Both the position numbers and the translations under genes were made by a program. A model generated the notes under the pieces. That model ran no database searches. It was not told where the DNA came from and saw nothing but the letters and a program-made list of their open reading frames with translations. From Mastigias papua (lineage: Eukaryota; Cnidaria; Scyphozoa; Rhizostomeae; Mastigiidae), in NCBI GenBank assembly GCA_964019165.1, contig OZ025286.1:10224688-10288687 (forward strand): a stretch of 64,000 bases of DNA, in the 5' to 3' direction. Positions 61,558 to 64,000 of this stretch are shown piece after piece. Within the stretch, counting starts at the first letter, position 1; every line of letters begins with the position of its first letter.

Positions 61558-63445
61558 TTATTGAAAACGCCTAGTTTTCTTAATGTACGATATTGTGGCA
61601 TCGAGAATCATCCTATTGGTAACATTATCCCATTGTGAACATCCATACAAAAGGAGGCTGCATAAGATTCTAGAGTGCATACCATCAATGTCCAAGGCAG
61701 GGATTTCTGAGAGTTGACCGAAGAGATACCCACGTATTAAGTCGAACTTGGGGCAGTGCAGGAGGTAGTGCTCGTTATCCTCCTGTTCAGCACCACAATT
61801 GCACATTGGGGTTAAGCAGTCGAGCCTGTGCCGAAAGCAATGATCTTTTAATGCGCTGAATTTCAAACGAAGTTTAGTTACAAGCGTGACTCCTTTAATG
61901 TCGTGAATATCATAGCTAGACTTTCCTAACGGCCTTATGATTGCAAGAAGTTTGCGTTTAAACTCTGTAATGCTTAAAGAGTCTTTTATTTCATCACTAA
62001 GTAAGTTCCATTCATACAACGCATTTTGAAAATACGTATTTGAAAAACGAACAGTCCTGCAAGAACCTTGATCATAAGCACTTATTGTTCTAAGGTTATA
62101 AGTAGCAATACGTTCATCTGGAATTTCAACATACAAGTACCCAGGGGATTGAGTTTTCCTCAGATTAAAAAAATGACACATCCGGCAATACCAGCGTCTC
62201 TGGTACAAAGTTTCCCAACCCAATTCCTCATACAATCTTTGTCTACTAGTCCCTCTCCATGCTCCAGTAACTGCTAGAGCAGCTGCATATTGAATTTGTT
62301 CAAGTTTGTGAGTGAAAGTAGACTGCATATCAGGGTCGTATCTGTGATAAAGTATATCACCATAATCCAAGTGAGGCCTCACGTAGAGTTTATAAATCTG
62401 ATCCAGCACGTGCCTAGAAACATATTTCGAAAGATGCTTTATCAAACCTATGCCCCTTCTTGCTTTTATAATAGCTTGCCTGATATGACTTTCAAAATTT
62501 AAGTTAGAGTCAAGGGTTACCCCAAGGTGCTTGTGCTCTGACGTTGTTTCTATCACTTCAGGTCCCAAATACAAGGGAGGGTGGGTTAGTTTAAATGTCT
62601 TATGAGGAAAGATTACTTCTTCACTTTTATCCACATTCAAATGCATTCTCCATTGCCACGCCCACAATCTCACCTTGTCAAGGTTTCTTTGTAGTTCATC
62701 TGCAGATTTTTTAACTTCGTTTACAGTAGAGAAGAGGGACGTATCATCTGCAAACATCCTCACATCACAGCTAATGTTATCAACTTAGTCATTTATATAT
62801 ACTAAAAAGAACAGGGGGCCTAAAACCGAACCTTGAGGCACTCCTGCAGATATTGTTGCCCATTGTGAATTTTTTCCATTTAATACAACGCGCTGCTTCC
62901 GGTTTGCTAAATAATCCCGAATTAGTGAGAGGAGGCCACCGCCAATGCCACAGCACTCTAACTTGTATAGTAAACCGTTGTGCCAAACCCTATCAAAGGC
63001 CTTTGATAGGTCTAGAAAGACAGCTCTAGTTTCACGGCTGGGAATTTCTTCAAACGCCCTATAGATCATATGAGTTACAGATAATAACTGATTAATTGCC
63101 AAGTCACCTGATCGAAAGCCTGATTGTTCGGAAGTTATAAGGTCATGTTCAGTTAGATGTTTATAAATTCTGTCAAATAATATTTTCTCAAAAATTTTAC
63201 CAAAAAGAGGCAATAAAGAAATAGGTCGATAATTGCATTTATTTTATCTACTATCTGTTTTGTGTATTGGAATAACAGCCTTTTTCCAGATCGATGGATA
63301 ACTACCTGTCTCCAGGCATTTTTCAAAGATGAGGCACAGGGGCTCAACAATAGACATGTCACATAACTTTATCATAGAAACAGAAATACTGTCACTTCCA
63401 CTTGCGTTTTTAGAATCAAACTTGCATATGTGTTGAACGAAAACG
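61558..63445 (-). pseudogene. Non-LTR fragment G: RT domain to C-terminus, two nonsense codons
   Basis: One minus-strand frame from about 63445 to 61558 with TAA near 63240 and at 62785-62787. Landmarks: IWKKAVIPIHK, NYRPISLLPLFGKIFEKI, FLDLSKAFDRVWH (A), GVPQGSVLGPLFFLVYIND (B), and RMFADDTSLF (C). The thumb side reads HKHLGVTLDSNLNFESHI. The C-terminal Cys/His finger is CNCGAEQEDNEHYLLHC. No endonuclease in the window, so it is 5'-truncated. Apart from the two stops the frame is clean. Confidence 0.88.
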
Positions 63446-64000
63446 ATTTATGATTATAAACCAATCCCAATGACATCATTGATCATTTCTCTTATACTGA
63501 ATACGAGGCAAACGATGAAAGCAACAGAAGAGAAAGGAAGATTGATTTACAAAGGTACACAGGGATTCAATGTTAGATGTGGGTATAGAAAGAACGAATT
63601 GATCCACACTGTTCCCAAAATCCGGACAACTTATTCCAGTTTGAGAAAAATGACTGTCTTCCATAAGGTACGGAAGGCACATTGGATCTGCCTCTGATGC
63701 TCCGCTATTCACTGCACAGCATACTTCTTTTGTTCACACATCTCTGCGTGGTCAAGTCTTTTGTTTGGCGATTCATTTGAACTTTATATATAGTGCTATC
63801 AGTGGAAATTGTCGAACGATCTAGTTAAGAGATGCAAGGCTGCCTGTAAAGAATATGATAAGCAGCAGTTTGCTTCATAATTTGTATTAGATTAGAATCT
63901 TTATGATATATTTAATGTTTCTAGTATTTTCGCGCGTAAGCTGAGTTTTCTGGTTTACATTACAATATTATTTTTCGTTTTATTAATGTTGATAACATTT
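63446..64000. other. Right edge, no recognisable gene
   Basis: No conserved motif or repeat recognised. Confidence 0.4.

Noticed and set aside
1..64000. tRNA, rRNA or snRNA genes
   Set aside because: No recognisable cloverleaf boxes or conserved rRNA/snRNA blocks were noticed by eye. A tRNA scan would be needed to exclude them.

Overview
This is repeat-dense invertebrate nuclear DNA, AT-rich. No credible host gene is visible across 64 kb. Nearly every coding stretch belongs to a transposable element: hAT, PIF/Harbinger, Gypsy, BEL/Pao, several endonuclease-type non-LTR elements, one restriction-like-endonuclease non-LTR element, and two DNA transposons I cannot assign. The mix fits a marine invertebrate, possibly a cnidarian. 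That is inference from family content; no host gene confirms it.

Layout. About 1-17.8 kb is one nest. A minus-strand non-LTR retrotransposon (ORF1 plus an apurinic-type endonuclease ORF2) has been split by a hAT element at the left edge (ending near 2564), a second hAT (3136-6172, 8-bp target duplication), a Gypsy element (7133-15036, 5-bp duplication) and a terminal-inverted-repeat element carrying a 191-bp tandem array (about 15852-17729). The Gypsy 3' LTR is itself split by a PIF/Harbinger element (7191-10556, 3-bp duplication). The intact Gypsy 5' LTR shows the unoccupied site. From 18.6 to 25.1 kb lie a 437-bp solo-LTR-like insertion and a decayed minus-strand BEL/Pao element with a truncated 5' LTR. 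From 25.1 to 28.2 kb I see only repeats and telomere-like motifs.

From 28.2 to 35.1 kb a decayed non-LTR element is interrupted by a 4,621-bp transposon (29426-34046). It has inverted repeats of about 900 bp, a 6-bp target duplication and one intact 873-codon gene whose superfamily I do not recognise. This is the best candidate for something undescribed. From 37.5 to 42.1 kb is an apparently intact two-ORF non-LTR element. ORF1 (SAP plus SGNH-like) and ORF2 (endonuclease plus RT) share a frame and are separated by one UAA followed by CAAUUA, the tobamovirus-type readthrough context. From 43.2 to 47.5 kb is a Gypsy remnant broken by a 1,305-bp transposon (GGGGCGCC ends, 2-bp AT duplication) and by a second copy of the solo-LTR-like element.

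From 48.7 to 49.7 kb is a 5'-truncated non-LTR piece. From 49.8 to 57.4 kb is an RLE-type non-LTR element bounded on both sides by (TATG)n and split by a second PIF/Harbinger element (51509-55154, TAG duplication). The rest holds a hAT fragment, minisatellites and a decayed non-LTR RT (61.6-63.4 kb).

Both Harbinger elements share one plan: a DNA-binding protein and a DDE nuclease, convergently transcribed. Coding integrity differs sharply. The Gypsy gag and pol, Harbinger-1, the 29.4-kb transposon and the 37.5-kb non-LTR element look intact. The BEL, the hAT copies and the older non-LTR elements carry nonsense codons and frameshifts.
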